From: Mannheimia haemolytica
Lineage (GTDB): Bacteria; Pseudomonadota; Gammaproteobacteria; Enterobacterales; Pasteurellaceae
NCBI GenBank assembly: GCA_900638155.1
Contig: LR134495.1
Location: 1,240,001-1,304,000 of the forward strand
DNA: 64,000 nucleotides
Reading direction: 5' to 3'
A model generated the notes under the pieces. It was not told the DNA's origin. It did no database searches and worked only from the letters and a program-made list of their open reading frames with translations. The number at the start of each line of letters is the position of its first letter. Positions within the stretch are counted from its first letter, which is position 1. Positions 28,132-39,361 of this stretch are shown here, piece by piece. Both the position numbers and the translations under genes were made by a program.

Positions 28132-29097
28132 ATGCTAATTGTCTTTTTTCGAAAAATTTTTCTAACCTTGATTACGTTGATTTTTTTGTCACTTATCAGT
28201 TTTAATATTCTGTTACGAGATCCATTAAACCACTTAGCCGAGTTAGGCTGGTTTGAGGCTTATTGTTATTATGTAAAATCTCTGCTAAATGGTGATTTTG
28301 GTATTAGTTTCAGTAATGGAGAACCGCTCACAGCGCAAATTTTACAGGTGTTCCCGGCTACAATTACGCTTTGTTTATCGGCTCTCATTGTTTCTTTAAT
28401 TATTGGTTTGCCTCTTGGTTTTTTTGCGGCTACTCAGCAAAAAAATATGGTTGGGCGATTATTAAATACACTAGGTTCATTGAGTTTAGCCGTGCCGGTA
28501 TTTTGGCTGGCATTAGTGCTAATGTATTACGCTTCTCTCAATCAGTGGGAAGTGTCAGCAATTGGAGAAATCCATTCGCTTTATCCGAAACAGATGGTAA
28601 CCGGCTTTTTGCTATTAGATATTTGGTTATCTGATGTACCTTATAAATTAAAAATGATGCAGAGTGCTTTACATCACTTAGCTTTGCCGACATTAGTCTT
28701 GGCTGTGCCAGCTACATTAGAAGTTATGCATATTACTCAAGCTAGAGCAGGTTATGTAATGAAACAAAATTACATTAAAATAGCGAAAACGCGTGGCTGG
28801 ACACCGTTTAGAGTTTGGAGAACGCATATTATTTGTAATACTTTACCTGCATTATTACCTATGATTGCCCGTACCTTTATTTTAATTTTTGCCTTCGGTA
28901 TGTTAATTGAGAACATATTTAGCTGGGGAGGAATTGGACGTTGGCTGATAAATGCCCTTGCTATTCAAGACTATAATGCGATTTCAGCGGGAGTAGTTGC
29001 AATCGGGGTGTTTGTGTTATTAGTAGATATGGTTACAGGCTTTGTGCGGGTGATGTTAGATCCATCAGATAAAAAGGATTGGTATGGCAGTTATTAA
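28132..29097 (+). CDS. sapB: Peptide ABC transporter permease SapB
   Basis: Inner-membrane permease of 321 residues, of the DppB/OppB type. It has an N-terminal membrane segment (FFRKIFLTLITLIFLSLISF), then five more segments between residues 80 and 310. The cytoplasmic EAA-like loop reads YIKIAKTRGWTPFRVWRTHIICNTLPALLP (about residues 215-245), followed by FAFGMLIENIFSWGGIGRW. It begins 2 bases after sapA and overlaps sapC by 14 bases. Confidence 0.93.
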   Translation: MLIVFFRKIFLTLITLIFLSLISFNILLRDPLNHLAELGWFEAYCYYVKSLLNGDFGISFSNGEPLTAQILQVFPATITLCLSALIVSLIIGLPLGFFAATQQKNMVGRLLNTLGSLSLAVPVFWLALVLMYYASLNQWEVSAIGEIHSLYPKQMVTGFLLLDIWLSDVPYKLKMMQSALHHLALPTLVLAVPATLEVMHITQARAGYVMKQNYIKIAKTRGWTPFRVWRTHIICNTLPALLPMIARTFILIFAFGMLIENIFSWGGIGRWLINALAIQDYNAISAGVVAIGVFVLLVDMVTGFVRVMLDPSDKKDWYGSY

Positions 29098-29977
29098 AGA
29101 ACCCGAGCAATTCAGAGAAAGTAACGGATTTAAGACATTCTGGTTTTATTTTCAACAAGATAAGCTAGCACTTGGTAGTTTCTATCTTTTTTTACTCTTA
29201 GTAGCACTTATTTTTATGGGGAGCGTATTTGCGCCTTACAATTACAATCAACAATTTGTTGGTTTAGAATTAATGCCTCCCTCTTGGGACGACAAAGGTC
29301 AAATCAGCCATTTTTTAGGTACTGACGATTTAGGACGAGATATTTTAAGCCGTATTATGTATGGTTTTTACTACACGCTTGGTTCCGCACTGATGATTAC
29401 CTTATTAATTGCGATTATCGGCGGTATGATCGGGATTTATGCCGGGCTGAAAAAAGGACGTTCATTTTGGTTGATTAGCCATTTGTTCGATACCTTTTTA
29501 TTTATGCCGATTTTATTGATTGCGATCATCATTGCAACCTTAATGGAAGCGAGTTTGGTCAATGCAATGTTGTCGATTTTTTTAGCGATGTTGCCGCATT
29601 TTATCCATAAAATTTATCAAGCAACCGAAAAACAACTCAAAAAAGAGTACATCATTACCTTAAAGCTAGATGGTGCAAGTCGCTGGTATTTAATTCGAGA
29701 AGTGATTATTCCTAATCTTACCGGCGTGGCAATTAAAGCACTTTCACATATTTTTGTGATCGCCATATTAGATATTAGTGCGTTAAGTTTTATTATGCTG
29801 GGGGCTAAAAGCCCGACCCCTGAATGGGGAGCGATGATTCGTGAATCCATGGAACTGATTTATATAGCTCCTTGGACGGTGATATTACCTGGCTTAGCAA
29901 TTATTTTTAGTATTTTTACCGTTACAATACTTGGTACACGCTTAAGCGTGATTTTTGAAAAATACCGTAAAGAATAG
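29084..29977 (+). CDS. sapC: Peptide ABC transporter permease SapC
   Basis: Second permease, 297 residues, of the DppC/OppC type. It has the N-terminal FAPYNYNQQFVGLELMPPSW...HFLGTDDLGRDILSRIMYG motif that marks this family (about residues 48-90), several membrane segments and an EAA-like loop EYIITLKLDGASRWYLIREVIIPNLTG. Its start lies inside the sapB 3' end. A 70-base gap with an exact USS (30003-30012) separates it from sapD. Confidence 0.93.
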   Translation: MAVIKEPEQFRESNGFKTFWFYFQQDKLALGSFYLFLLLVALIFMGSVFAPYNYNQQFVGLELMPPSWDDKGQISHFLGTDDLGRDILSRIMYGFYYTLGSALMITLLIAIIGGMIGIYAGLKKGRSFWLISHLFDTFLFMPILLIAIIIATLMEASLVNAMLSIFLAMLPHFIHKIYQATEKQLKKEYIITLKLDGASRWYLIREVIIPNLTGVAIKALSHIFVIAILDISALSFIMLGAKSPTPEWGAMIRESMELIYIAPWTVILPGLAIIFSIFTVTILGTRLSVIFEKYRKE

Positions 29978-30047
29978 TATTTAAATAGGATACTGACACA
30001 TAACAAGCGGTCATTTTTAAGTAAAATTTTACAGATTAAGGAATAGT

Positions 30048-31100
30048 ATGGCATTACTTGATATTCGCCATTTAAGTATTGAAATTGATACGCCAAAAGG
30101 CAGAGTAAAAATGGTGGATAACATCAACCTGACTGTTGATGAGGGCGAAATTTGTGGCTTGGTGGGAGAATCTGGTTCGGGAAAAAGCCTCATAGCCAAA
30201 GTGATTTGCGGTATGATTAAAGATGAATGGATTGTGAGTGCAGATCGCTTTCGCTTTGACGATATTGAATTACTGAAACTTTCGCCAGCGGAACGCCGAA
30301 AATTGGTAGGCGATCATATTTCAATGGTATTCCAAGATCCGCTTACTAGCCTTGACCCAAGCCAGCAAATTGGTAAACAACTGATGCAAACCATTCAATT
30401 TAGAGGGAAGTGGTGGCAACGATTTGGGTGGAAAAAGAAAAAAGCAATCGAGCTACTACACCGTGTTGGTATTCGTGACCATCAAGATATTATGAAAAGC
30501 TACCCAAGTGATATTACCGAAGGCGAAGCTCAGAAGGTGATGATTGCAATGGCGGTGGCAAATCAGCCCCGATTATTGGTGGCAGATGAGCCGACTAATA
30601 TTATGGAATCAACCACGCAGTTGCAGGTTTATCGCTTGCTTTCCAGTATGAATCAGAATTTGGGAACCTCAATCTTGCTGGTGAGTAATGACATGCGTAG
30701 CATTCAAAATTGGGTTGATTCTTACAATGTGCTTTATTGTGGACAAACCGTTGAAATTGCGGATAAAGAGAGCATTCTTGAATCGTCTTATCACCCCTAT
30801 ACTCGAGTGTTACTCAATAGCTCACCTGATTTTTCTCAGCCTTTAGCCTTTAAAAGTAGCCTAAATACGCTACGAGGCTCAGTCCCGATGTTACAAGAAA
30901 TGCCGATTGGTTGTCGTTTAGGCCCTCGTTGCCCTTTTGCACAAAAAAAATGTATCAACAAACCGCCATTAGTGAAAGTAAAACAGCACGAGTTTGCCTG
31001 CCATTTCCCAATTAACTTTAGAGAACAAAATTTGCTCAAAAATAAAACAGAAAATACGCCGTTTGTGGTGGCCGAAATAGCAGAAAAAGAGGCGTTTTAG
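30048..31100 (+). CDS. sapD: Peptide ABC transporter ATP-binding protein SapD
   Basis: ATPase of the Sap importer, 350 residues. Walker A is GESGSGKS (40-47), the Q-loop [16 protein letters not shown], the signature motif is the divergent [14 protein letters not shown] usual for SapD, Walker [11 protein letters not shown]. The C-terminal oligopeptide-transporter region carries the cysteine cluster [14 protein letters not shown]...FACHFP (about residues 290-325). In E. coli and H. influenzae the second ATPase gene sapF follows directly; here the next gene is a minus-strand lipoprotein, so sapF is missing from this locus. Confidence 0.93.
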   Translation: MALLDIRHLSIEIDTPKGRVKMVDNINLTVDEGEICGLVGESGSGKSLIAKVICGMIKDEWIVSADRFRFDDIELLKLSPAERRKLVGDHISMVFQDPLTSLDPSQQIGKQLMQTIQFRGKWWQRFGWKKKKAIELLHRVGIRDHQDIMKSYPSDITEGEAQKVMIAMAVANQPRLLVADEPTNIMESTTQLQVYRLLSSMNQNLGTSILLVSNDMRSIQNWVDSYNVLYCGQTVEIADKESILESSYHPYTRVLLNSSPDFSQPLAFKSSLNTLRGSVPMLQEMPIGCRLGPRCPFAQKKCINKPPLVKVKQHEFACHFPINFREQNLLKNKTENTPFVVAEIAEKEAF

Positions 31101-31108
31101 AGTGGTTA

Positions 31109-32551
<1,443 letters not shown>

Positions 32552-32569
32552 GGTTGAATCTGAATAGCA

Positions 32570-32625
32570 CAAGCGGTCATTATTAGCTAAATTTTTGCAA
32601 ATTTTTCGCTAATAATGACCGCTTG
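32570..32625. terminator. Paired USS forming a bidirectional terminator
   Basis: An 18-bp perfect stem (32570-32587 with 32608-32625) made of two head-to-head uptake signals, between convergent leuB and msrB. Confidence 0.85.
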
Positions 32626-32636
32626 TTTATTACTCG

Positions 32637-33032
32637 TTAGCCGTCAATCTCTTCGCCTGTTTCTTCCCACTTAAAATTCAATGCCACAGAATTAAGGCAA
32701 AAACGCAACCCTGTTGGTAGTGGGCCGTCCGGAAAAACGTGTCCCATATGCGAATCACAATTCCCACAACGAATTTCGATACGATGATGTCCTAAACTGT
32801 AATCATCTAAGTAACGTAGTGACGATTCTGAAATCGTTTGGTAAAAACTCGGCCAGCCACAACCGGCATCAAATTTAGTATCTGAGTGAAATAAATCGTG
32901 ATGGCATCTGGCACAGCGATAAATTCCCACCCGATATTCATTCAAAAATTTTCCTGTAAACGGACGTTCCGTGCCGTGATTGATTAAAATATCAACTTGT
33001 TGTTCTGTCAGGGCGTGAATAGGTTTAATCAT
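32637..33032 (-). CDS. msrB: Peptide methionine-(R)-S-oxide reductase MsrB
   Basis: Repairs methionine R-sulfoxide in proteins. The 131-residue protein has the zinc-binding CxxC pairs ([11 protein letters not shown] and [14 protein letters not shown]), [10 protein letters not shown], and the catalytic Cys in [12 protein letters not shown]. The frame is open for 27 more codons, but ATG 33032 lies 8 bases after AGGAG and starts [12 protein letters not shown] as in the family. It is divergent from gapA, the same arrangement as in E. coli. Confidence 0.95.
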   Translation of the reverse strand: MIKPIHALTEQQVDILINHGTERPFTGKFLNEYRVGIYRCARCHHDLFHSDTKFDAGCGWPSFYQTISESSLRYLDDYSLGHHRIEIRCGNCDSHMGHVFPDGPLPTGLRFCLNSVALNFKWEETGEEIDG

Positions 33033-33104
33033 CAGCAATTCTCCTAAGATAGTAGCGAAGTCATTGTAGCTTTTTTTGACCTGAAAATCGTTATAAATTT
33101 CAAA

Positions 33105-33189
33105 ATTTGACATAGATCACAAAAAATTTATCTGTTATATTGAGAACGTTCTTTGGGCTTGCCAGGAAAGTGAAAAGATATGCTATAAT
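33105..33189 (+). promoter_or_regulatory. gapA upstream region: CRP/FNR-like site and promoter
   Basis: TTTGACATAGATCACAAA (33105-33122) has a perfect CRP right half (TAGATCACA) and a partial left half; it also resembles an FNR site. A TATAAT box is at 33184-33189 with TTGCCA at 33159-33164 (spacer 19). It lies in the 5' region shared with divergent msrB. Confidence 0.5.
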
Positions 33190-33244
33190 TCAAGCGTCTT
33201 TAGCGTAGTACATAAAGAACAAATTTTGTTTAACTTTAATATAG

Positions 33245-34261
<1,017 letters not shown>

Positions 34262-34284
34262 TTGCTAAGTTATATTTTAAATAT

Positions 34285-34319
34285 AGAGCCAAATTCTGAA
34301 TGGGATTTGGCTCTTTTAT
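34285..34319 (+). terminator. Rho-independent terminator after gapA
   Basis: AGAGCCAAAT (34285-34294) pairs with ATTTGGCTCT (34305-34314), followed by a T-rich tract. Confidence 0.88.
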
Positions 34320-34560
34320 TGCGAACAATAAATTGAAGATAGTTTCCGTTTTCCTGTAAGATTATTTCCTACAAATAGAGACTAAGTACAATTAGGAAAA
34401 TTCTCTTGCTTTTTGCTGTGTATTTTGTGTAAAAGAATATTATTAGAGGCTATAAACGATTAATAAATATCAAGTTTCCTATGAAAAATAATGTTTTTAT
34501 TAATGCCATATTGCACTTTGAGAGATGATTTAACTTATTGATTTATAAGTATAGTAAGAT
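34320..34560. other. AT-rich intergenic stretch with no gene seen
   Basis: Between the gapA terminator and the tRNA-Val gene. No frame with a ribosome-binding site, no strong repeat and no USS. A weak promoter-like TTGCTT with a downstream A/T-rich block occurs near 34408, so a small RNA cannot be ruled out, but nothing supports one. Confidence 0.5.
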
Positions 34561-34562
34561 TA

Positions 34563-34588
34563 AAGCCTGAATGGGGATATTCAGGCTT
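34563..34588 (-). terminator. Hairpin downstream of tRNA-Val
   Basis: AAGCCTGAAT (34563-34572) pairs perfectly with ATTCAGGCTT (34579-34588). It lies just after the 3' end of the minus-strand tRNA gene; the T-tract is short. Confidence 0.6.
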
Positions 34589-34595
34589 AAAATAA

Positions 34596-34672
34596 TGGTG
34601 CGACTAGCTGGACTCGAACCAGTGACCCCCACCATGTCAAGGTGGTGCTCTAACCAACTGAGCTATAGTCGC
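34596..34672 (-). tRNA. tRNA-Val (anticodon GAC)
   Basis: A 77-base cloverleaf with encoded CCA. Acceptor stem GCGACTA/TAGTCGC, D-arm GCTCAGTTGGTTAGAGC, anticodon stem CCACC/GGTGG with loop TTGACAT (anticodon GAC, reading GUC), and T-arm loop GGTTCGAGTCC. It is close to the E. coli tRNA-Val(GAC) sequence. Confidence 0.96.
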
Positions 34673-34685
34673 GTTAACGGTGTGC

Positions 34686-34714
34686 ATTCTATTGGAAAAA
34701 GGAACTTAGTGCAA
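34686..34714 (-). promoter_or_regulatory. Promoter of tRNA-Val
   Basis: On the minus strand TTGCAC (34709-34714) and TAGAAT (34686-34691) are 17 bases apart. Transcription would begin about 7 bases before the mature tRNA. Confidence 0.7.
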
Positions 34715-34735
34715 TATGCTTTTGGTTGAGTGCTT

Positions 34736-35548
34736 TTATTTTAGACGCTTTTGGGTGAAAATTTGTTTATCTTCCCAGCGGAGCATTGTTAAATGGCTTC
34801 CCCAAGCACAGCCAGTATCAAGGGCATAGATGTTTGGGCGAGTGTATTTGCCCATTAGGCTTGCCCAATGACCAAAGATAATGTTTTTCTGTGTAAATAA
34901 CGGATTATCCAAGTCAAACCAAGCCAGCAGTTCTTGAGGGGCTTGTTCAAGCGGTAATTTACAGTCAAAATCTAACCGCTTGTCGGTGTAGCAAAACCGC
35001 ATACGAGTCAATACATTAATGATATAACGCCAACGTTCAACACCTTGCAAATCTTCACTCCAGCGTTCGGGCTTATTCTCATACATTTGGGCGATGTAGT
35101 CCGCATAATTGTCACTTTGTAGCACCTTTTCTGCCTCTTTGGCACAAGCGAGCGTAGTTACTAAATCCCACTCAGGGCTGATTCCTGCGTGAGTCAGCAA
35201 AAATTGATGTTTGGGGTGATGAATTACAAGCGGTTGATTTCTGAGCCAATTTTGCAAATCGAGCCGATCTTTAGCCTCAAAAATAGCATCAATCTTATCA
35301 TTTGGTTTTACCCGTTTGATGCCAAGCATTGTGGCAAGCAAGTGCAAATCGTGGTTGCCTAGCACGGTTTTGGCATTGTTTGCAGAGTCTTTCACAAAAC
35401 GTAAACAGGCTAAAGAGTCCTCACCACGGGCGACTAAATCCCCTGTTAAAAAGAGTTCGTCTTGCTTGGGGTTATAATTGACTTTTTCTAATAAAAGCTG
35501 AAATTCGTTAAAGCAACCGTGTAGGTCGCCTACAATATAAGTTGCCAT
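34736..35548 (-). CDS. apaH: Bis(5'-nucleosyl)-tetraphosphatase (symmetrical)
   Basis: Cleaves Ap4A symmetrically to two ADP and can decap NpnN-capped RNA. It has 270 residues with the metallophosphoesterase motifs [35 protein letters not shown], and [12 protein letters not shown], then HWASLMGKY and [19 protein letters not shown] precedes the start on the minus strand. It lies between the tRNA gene and rnb, all in the same direction, with a USS-pair hairpin before it. Confidence 0.95.
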   Translation of the reverse strand: MATYIVGDLHGCFNEFQLLLEKVNYNPKQDELFLTGDLVARGEDSLACLRFVKDSANNAKTVLGNHDLHLLATMLGIKRVKPNDKIDAIFEAKDRLDLQNWLRNQPLVIHHPKHQFLLTHAGISPEWDLVTTLACAKEAEKVLQSDNYADYIAQMYENKPERWSEDLQGVERWRYIINVLTRMRFCYTDKRLDFDCKLPLEQAPQELLAWFDLDNPLFTQKNIIFGHWASLMGKYTRPNIYALDTGCAWGSHLTMLRWEDKQIFTQKRLK

Positions 35549-35579
35549 TGTTTCTCCTTTGTTCCCCTAAAGTTATAAA

Positions 35580-35635
35580 CAAGCGGTTATATTTTAGAGA
35601 AAATTTGCAAAATCTCATCAAAATATAACCGCTTG
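35580..35635 (-). terminator. Paired USS-like hairpin after rnb
   Basis: CAAGCGGTTATATTTT (35580-35595) pairs perfectly with AAAATATAACCGCTTG (35620-35635). The core is ACAAGCGGTT, one base off the USS consensus. Confidence 0.75.
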
Positions 35636-35639
35636 AAAT

Positions 35640-37616
35640 TTAAATGATATTTCCTACGATTGAGCGAGTTTCTAAGCGTACTTCGGTGAGTTTCACTTTC
35701 ACCGCTTGCCCGATCTGATAGGCTTTTTCACCTTTAATATAAAGTGCAAGTTCTTCTTGGCGGTATTCCATTTCCTCTTTGTTGTCGTGCAAGCTGGAGA
35801 ATGGCACAAAAATTTGAGCACCGTTTTTTATGACTTTCGCACGCAAGCCACCACGGGAAACATCTGCAATTTCGCACTCAAATTCGACCGCTTGTTCCAC
35901 CATTGGGGCAAGGTAACGAGCATAAAGCCAGTCAGCAATATCACGTTCTACTAAACGGTTTTGACGGCGAGCTTCTTGTAAACGGCTTAAAACTGATTCT
36001 TCCACCGCTTGGCTTTGTTTGCCAAGTAACACTTGCTTGATTAAACGGTGGTTTACCATATCGCCATATTTACGGATGGGTGATGTCCAAGTGGCGTAAT
36101 CGGTAATGCCTAGCCCGAAATGCGGGGCAACTTCGGCTTTAAATTCAGCGAAGGTTAAATAACGTCGTAAACGCAACTCTAAGAATTTCTCTGGGTAGTC
36201 TTGAATATCACGTTGCATTTGGCAATAGCCTTCTAAGGTTGCTAAACGCTCGGCGGAGTAGCGTTCGGCAAGCTCATCACGATTTTCATCGCTGGCTAAA
36301 GTTTGGAGTAAAAATGATTTTACCAATTCATAATTTTTCGGATCAAAACCTGAATGGGTATTAAATACACCGGTTTTGGCATGTTGGCTTAAGAATTTTG
36401 CACAACAAATATTGGCAAGAATCATTGATTCTTCGATCATTTGATTCGCAATACGGCGATATTCAACGTGAATATCTTTTACCGAGCCATCTTCATTTAA
36501 CTCAAAGGTATAATCGCCTTGTTCTTTGAATAGCAACGCATTCTCGGCACGCCATTGAATGCGGGCTTGAGTAAATTGATGTAGCCACTCAATTTGTTGT
36601 TTTGTTTCTTCAGACTGAGGTTGCCACGCATTTTCCACGCCTTCGAGATAATCGGAAACATCGTCGTAAGCCAAGCGATCTTTTGATTCGACCCAAGCAG
36701 AGGTAAAGGTTGTCTCTTTAATGAGATTGCCGTTTAAATCGGTTTCAATAAAGCCAACGAGGGCAGGGCGTTTTTCATTCGGGACAAGCGAACAGAGATC
36801 GTCTGAGAGTTCTCGAGGTAACATTGGAATGTTAAAGCCCGGTAAATAGTTGGTGAAACAACGCTGGCGAGCGGCTTTTTCAATATGGGAATTTTCTGGG
36901 ATATAAGCGGTTGGGTCAGCAATCGCTACCACTAAACGCCAGCCGGTTTGCTCGCCATTTTGCTTAATTGGTTCGATGAACAGAGCATCGTCCATATCTT
37001 GCGTGCTTGGGCTGTCAATAGTGGTAAAGTAAAGATGAGATAAATCTTCACGAGCTAATTCATCGTGTAATTCATAGCTTTTTTCATTTGCGACCGGTTC
37101 ACGAGGCTGTTCGTGGCGGGCAAGTGTGACCCACCAAGGGGCGAAATTATCGGATTCTTTACAGATAAATTGGGTAACTTGGGCAAAGAAAAAACGGTCG
37201 TCACGCAACGGATGCGTTTTTAATTGTGCCACCACCCAGTCGCCATTTTCTAATTTTTCAGTGACTTTTTTATGGGTATTTGCCGGAATGGTTTGTTTGA
37301 CACTTGGGTGATCAACCGCAAGTTGCAATTTGCCCTCTTTATTTAAACGCACTTGGGCGATAAAACGCTCAAGCATTGGCTCAATCAGAGAGTCAATTTC
37401 CACCTGTTCTTTATCGCCTTCACGTTTGACTACGGCTTTTACCTTATCACCGTGCATTACTTTTTTCATTTCCGCAGGTGGAATAAAATAGCTTTTTTTA
37501 TCGCATTCTAAAAAACCGAAGGCTTTGTCTGAGGCTTTTACCGTACCTTCGACATACTCTTTACTTGCCTCGATTTGCTGTTTGAGTTGAGCTAAAAGGG
37601 GATTGTTTTGAAACAT
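35640..37616 (-). CDS. rnb: Exoribonuclease II
   Basis: Processive 3'-to-5' exoribonuclease of the RNB family. It has 658 residues (E. coli RNase II 644), beginning MFQNNPLLAQLKQQIEASKEYVEG. The order is cold-shock domains (KAFGFLECDKKSYFIPPAEMKKVMHGDKV), the RNB catalytic core with the metal-binding TIDSPSTQDMDDALF (about 200-215), FNIPMLPRELSDDLCSL, TWTSPIRKYGDMVNHRL, and a C-terminal S1 domain (DVSRGGLRAKVI). It resembles RNase II rather than the longer RNase R. rnb and fabI are also neighbours in E. coli. Confidence 0.94.
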   Translation of the reverse strand: MFQNNPLLAQLKQQIEASKEYVEGTVKASDKAFGFLECDKKSYFIPPAEMKKVMHGDKVKAVVKREGDKEQVEIDSLIEPMLERFIAQVRLNKEGKLQLAVDHPSVKQTIPANTHKKVTEKLENGDWVVAQLKTHPLRDDRFFFAQVTQFICKESDNFAPWWVTLARHEQPREPVANEKSYELHDELAREDLSHLYFTTIDSPSTQDMDDALFIEPIKQNGEQTGWRLVVAIADPTAYIPENSHIEKAARQRCFTNYLPGFNIPMLPRELSDDLCSLVPNEKRPALVGFIETDLNGNLIKETTFTSAWVESKDRLAYDDVSDYLEGVENAWQPQSEETKQQIEWLHQFTQARIQWRAENALLFKEQGDYTFELNEDGSVKDIHVEYRRIANQMIEESMILANICCAKFLSQHAKTGVFNTHSGFDPKNYELVKSFLLQTLASDENRDELAERYSAERLATLEGYCQMQRDIQDYPEKFLELRLRRYLTFAEFKAEVAPHFGLGITDYATWTSPIRKYGDMVNHRLIKQVLLGKQSQAVEESVLSRLQEARRQNRLVERDIADWLYARYLAPMVEQAVEFECEIADVSRGGLRAKVIKNGAQIFVPFSSLHDNKEEMEYRQEELALYIKGEKAYQIGQAVKVKLTEVRLETRSIVGNII

Positions 37617-37635
37617 AATTTCTCATTTTAAAAAT

Positions 37636-37679
37636 AAAAAAAGGTGCTATCGTTGCACCGAAAAAACAATGGCATTATA
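37636..37679 (-). promoter_or_regulatory. rnb 5' leader with terminator-like hairpin
   Basis: On the minus strand a TATAAT box (37674-37679) is followed about 15 bases later by a hairpin GGTGC/GCACC (37655-37659, 37643-37647) and seven T (37642-37636), all before the rnb ATG. This looks like an intrinsic terminator within the leader. The stem is only 5 bp and no good -35 is visible. Confidence 0.45.
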
Positions 37680-37774
37680 ACGGATTTGAACCAAGTTCAG
37701 CAAATAAATGCTGTTGCTATAACTTATAAAGGTTAGTAGAATATAATCCATTTAAAAATAATGGAGACTTTTCA

Positions 37775-38053
37775 ATGAAAAAATTACTTGCAATTGCAAC
37801 AGTATTTTCTTTAGCAGCCTGTTCGACTCAAACACTTGAACTATCTCCTGCCAAGGAAGCTCAATATGATCGTGTTCAACACTTCTTTGTTTCAGGGCTT
37901 GCTCAAAAACAAGAGATAGATGCGGCAAAAATTTGTAATGGTGCAGATAAGGTAGGTAAGGTAGAAACTGAAACTACTTTCTTTAATGGCTTGTTAGGTA
38001 CAATTACTTATGGTATCTATTCACCTCGCCAAATCCGTGTATATTGTAACTAA
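37775..38053 (+). CDS. Bor/Iss-family lipoprotein, first of two tandem copies
   Basis: 92-residue outer-membrane lipoprotein. The signal MKKLLAIATVFSLAAC ends in a lipobox with Cys16. The mature part has the Bor core HFFVSGLAQKQEIDAAKICNGADKVGKVETETTFFNGLLGTITYGIYSPRQIRVYC, very close to lambda Bor. Bor and Iss are serum-resistance-associated in E. coli; that role is not shown here. TGGAGA precedes the ATG. A TATAAT box lies at 37742-37747. The second copy follows 24 bases later. Confidence 0.85.
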   Translation: MKKLLAIATVFSLAACSTQTLELSPAKEAQYDRVQHFFVSGLAQKQEIDAAKICNGADKVGKVETETTFFNGLLGTITYGIYSPRQIRVYCN

Positions 38054-38077
38054 TCCTAGTAATTTAAGGAGTTGAAA

Positions 38078-38374
38078 ATGAAAAAATTGCTTGCTATGTC
38101 TGTATTAACAGCCCTGCTGACTACAGCATGTACAACACAAACTGCCCATATTGGCGGCAAAGTTACTGATAACATTAAGCCAACTAAGAGTGTAACTCAG
38201 TCGTTCTTTATAGGTGGGATTGGGCAAGAAGAAACATTGAATATTGTAGAGGTTTGTGGTTCCAAAGATAAAGTGCAGCAGGTTGAAACAGTACTTTCAG
38301 GTGGGGACATTCTATTAGGTCTTGTGACTATCGGTATTTATACACCTCGTACTGCAAATGTATATTGTAAGTAA
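38078..38374 (+). CDS. Bor/Iss-family lipoprotein, second copy
   Basis: 98 residues. Signal MKKLLAMSVLTALLTTAC with the lipidated Cys near residue 18; core SFFIGGIGQEETLNIVEVCGSKDKVQQVETVLSGGDILLGLVTIGIYTPRTANVYC, paralogous to the gene before it but well diverged. ATG 38078 is 6 bases after AAGGAG; an in-frame TTG at 38072 is unlikely. The two copies share one transcription unit closed by the palindromic terminator. Confidence 0.83.
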   Translation: MKKLLAMSVLTALLTTACTTQTAHIGGKVTDNIKPTKSVTQSFFIGGIGQEETLNIVEVCGSKDKVQQVETVLSGGDILLGLVTIGIYTPRTANVYCK

Positions 38375-38387
38375 TATTTTATTAAAA

Positions 38388-38418
38388 AAATAACGGACTC
38401 AATTGAGTCCGTTATTTT
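38388..38418. terminator. Bidirectional terminator between bor-like genes and fabI
   Basis: A perfect 28-bp palindrome (38389-38416; arms AATAACGGACTC and GAGTCCGTTATT) flanked by A and T runs, between convergent genes. Confidence 0.9.
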
Positions 38419-38426
38419 TATAGGAA

Positions 38427-39218
38427 TTACTCTTCGTCGCCTAATTCACCCATTGCCATTACGCTGAAGCCGGCATCAACGTGTAACACTTCACCTGTTA
38501 CACCAGAGGCTAAATCTGAGCATAAGAAAGCTGCAGAGTTACCTACATCATCAATAGTTACGGTGCGGCGTAAAGCAGCGGTTTTCTCGAAAGCAGAAAG
38601 CATTTTCTTGAAGTTTTTAATTCCTGAAGCAGCTAATGTGCGGATCGGGCCGGCTGAAATCGCATTTACACGAATACCTTCTTTACCTAAATCGGCTGCC
38701 ATTACACGGGTTGCAGCTTCTAAAGAGGCTTTGGCTAAGCACATTACATTGTAGTTAGGGATTGCACGCTCTGCACCTAAGTAACTTAAGGTTAAAAGGG
38801 CGGCATTTTCATTTAAGAACGGGCGAGCAGCTTGAGCCATTGCAACAAAGCTATAGGCACTGATGTCGTGTGCAATACGATAACCTTCACGGGTTGCGGC
38901 ATTTACATAATCACCGTCTAATTGATCACCTGGTGCAAATGCGATAGCGTGAACGAAACCATCAAATTTTTCCCAATGTTTGCTTAATTCAATGAAGCAC
39001 TCGGTAATGCTTTCATCGGTTGCCACATCTAATGGCAGGACAATTTCTGAACCAAATTCTTTGGCAAATTCTTCAACACGTGGTTTTAATTTATCGTTTA
39101 AGTAGGTGAATGCAAGTTCTGCACCTTGTTGTTTCATTGCGTTTGCAATACCGTATGCGATTGAACGGTTGCTTGCTAAACCTGTTACTAAAATACGTTT
39201 ACCAGTTAAGATACCCAT
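38427..39218 (-). CDS. fabI: Enoyl-[acyl-carrier-protein] reductase (NADH)
   Basis: Last reduction of each fatty-acid elongation cycle; the target of triclosan. It has 263 residues: [31 protein letters not shown], the [16 protein letters not shown] region, and the catalytic [24 protein letters not shown] with the Y-x6-K spacing. [13 protein letters not shown] and a Rossmann fold complete it. A strong promoter lies upstream. Confidence 0.97.
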   Translation of the reverse strand: MGILTGKRILVTGLASNRSIAYGIANAMKQQGAELAFTYLNDKLKPRVEEFAKEFGSEIVLPLDVATDESITECFIELSKHWEKFDGFVHAIAFAPGDQLDGDYVNAATREGYRIAHDISAYSFVAMAQAARPFLNENAALLTLSYLGAERAIPNYNVMCLAKASLEAATRVMAADLGKEGIRVNAISAGPIRTLAASGIKNFKKMLSAFEKTAALRRTVTIDDVGNSAAFLCSDLASGVTGEVLHVDAGFSVMAMGELGDEE

Positions 39219-39259
39219 AAAAATTCCTCTTTTATATTGATTGGGGCAAAATTGTGTCG

Positions 39260-39288
39260 ATTATAACGGATATAGGAAAAACGGGCAA
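39260..39288 (-). promoter_or_regulatory. fabI promoter
   Basis: On the minus strand TTGCCC (39283-39288) and TATAAT (39260-39265) are 17 bases apart, about 40 bases before the fabI ATG. Confidence 0.7.
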
Positions 39289-39314
39289 ATGGAGTTAGCG
39301 GCTCATCGGATCAG

Positions 39315-39350
39315 AAATCCCTTTTTGAATGTGGTTTCAAAAAGGGATTT
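39315..39350 (-). terminator. Long hairpin after fnr
   Basis: A perfect 15-bp inverted repeat (39315-39329 with 39336-39350) located 11 bases after the fnr stop on the minus strand. The stem is strong but a clean T-run is lacking. Confidence 0.65.
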
Positions 39351-39361
39351 GATAAGATAAA

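Noticed and set aside
33033..33113. Longer N-terminus for MsrB
   Set aside because: It would place the ribosome-binding site AGGAG inside the gene and reach into the gapA promoter region; MsrB proteins start near [11 protein letters not shown].
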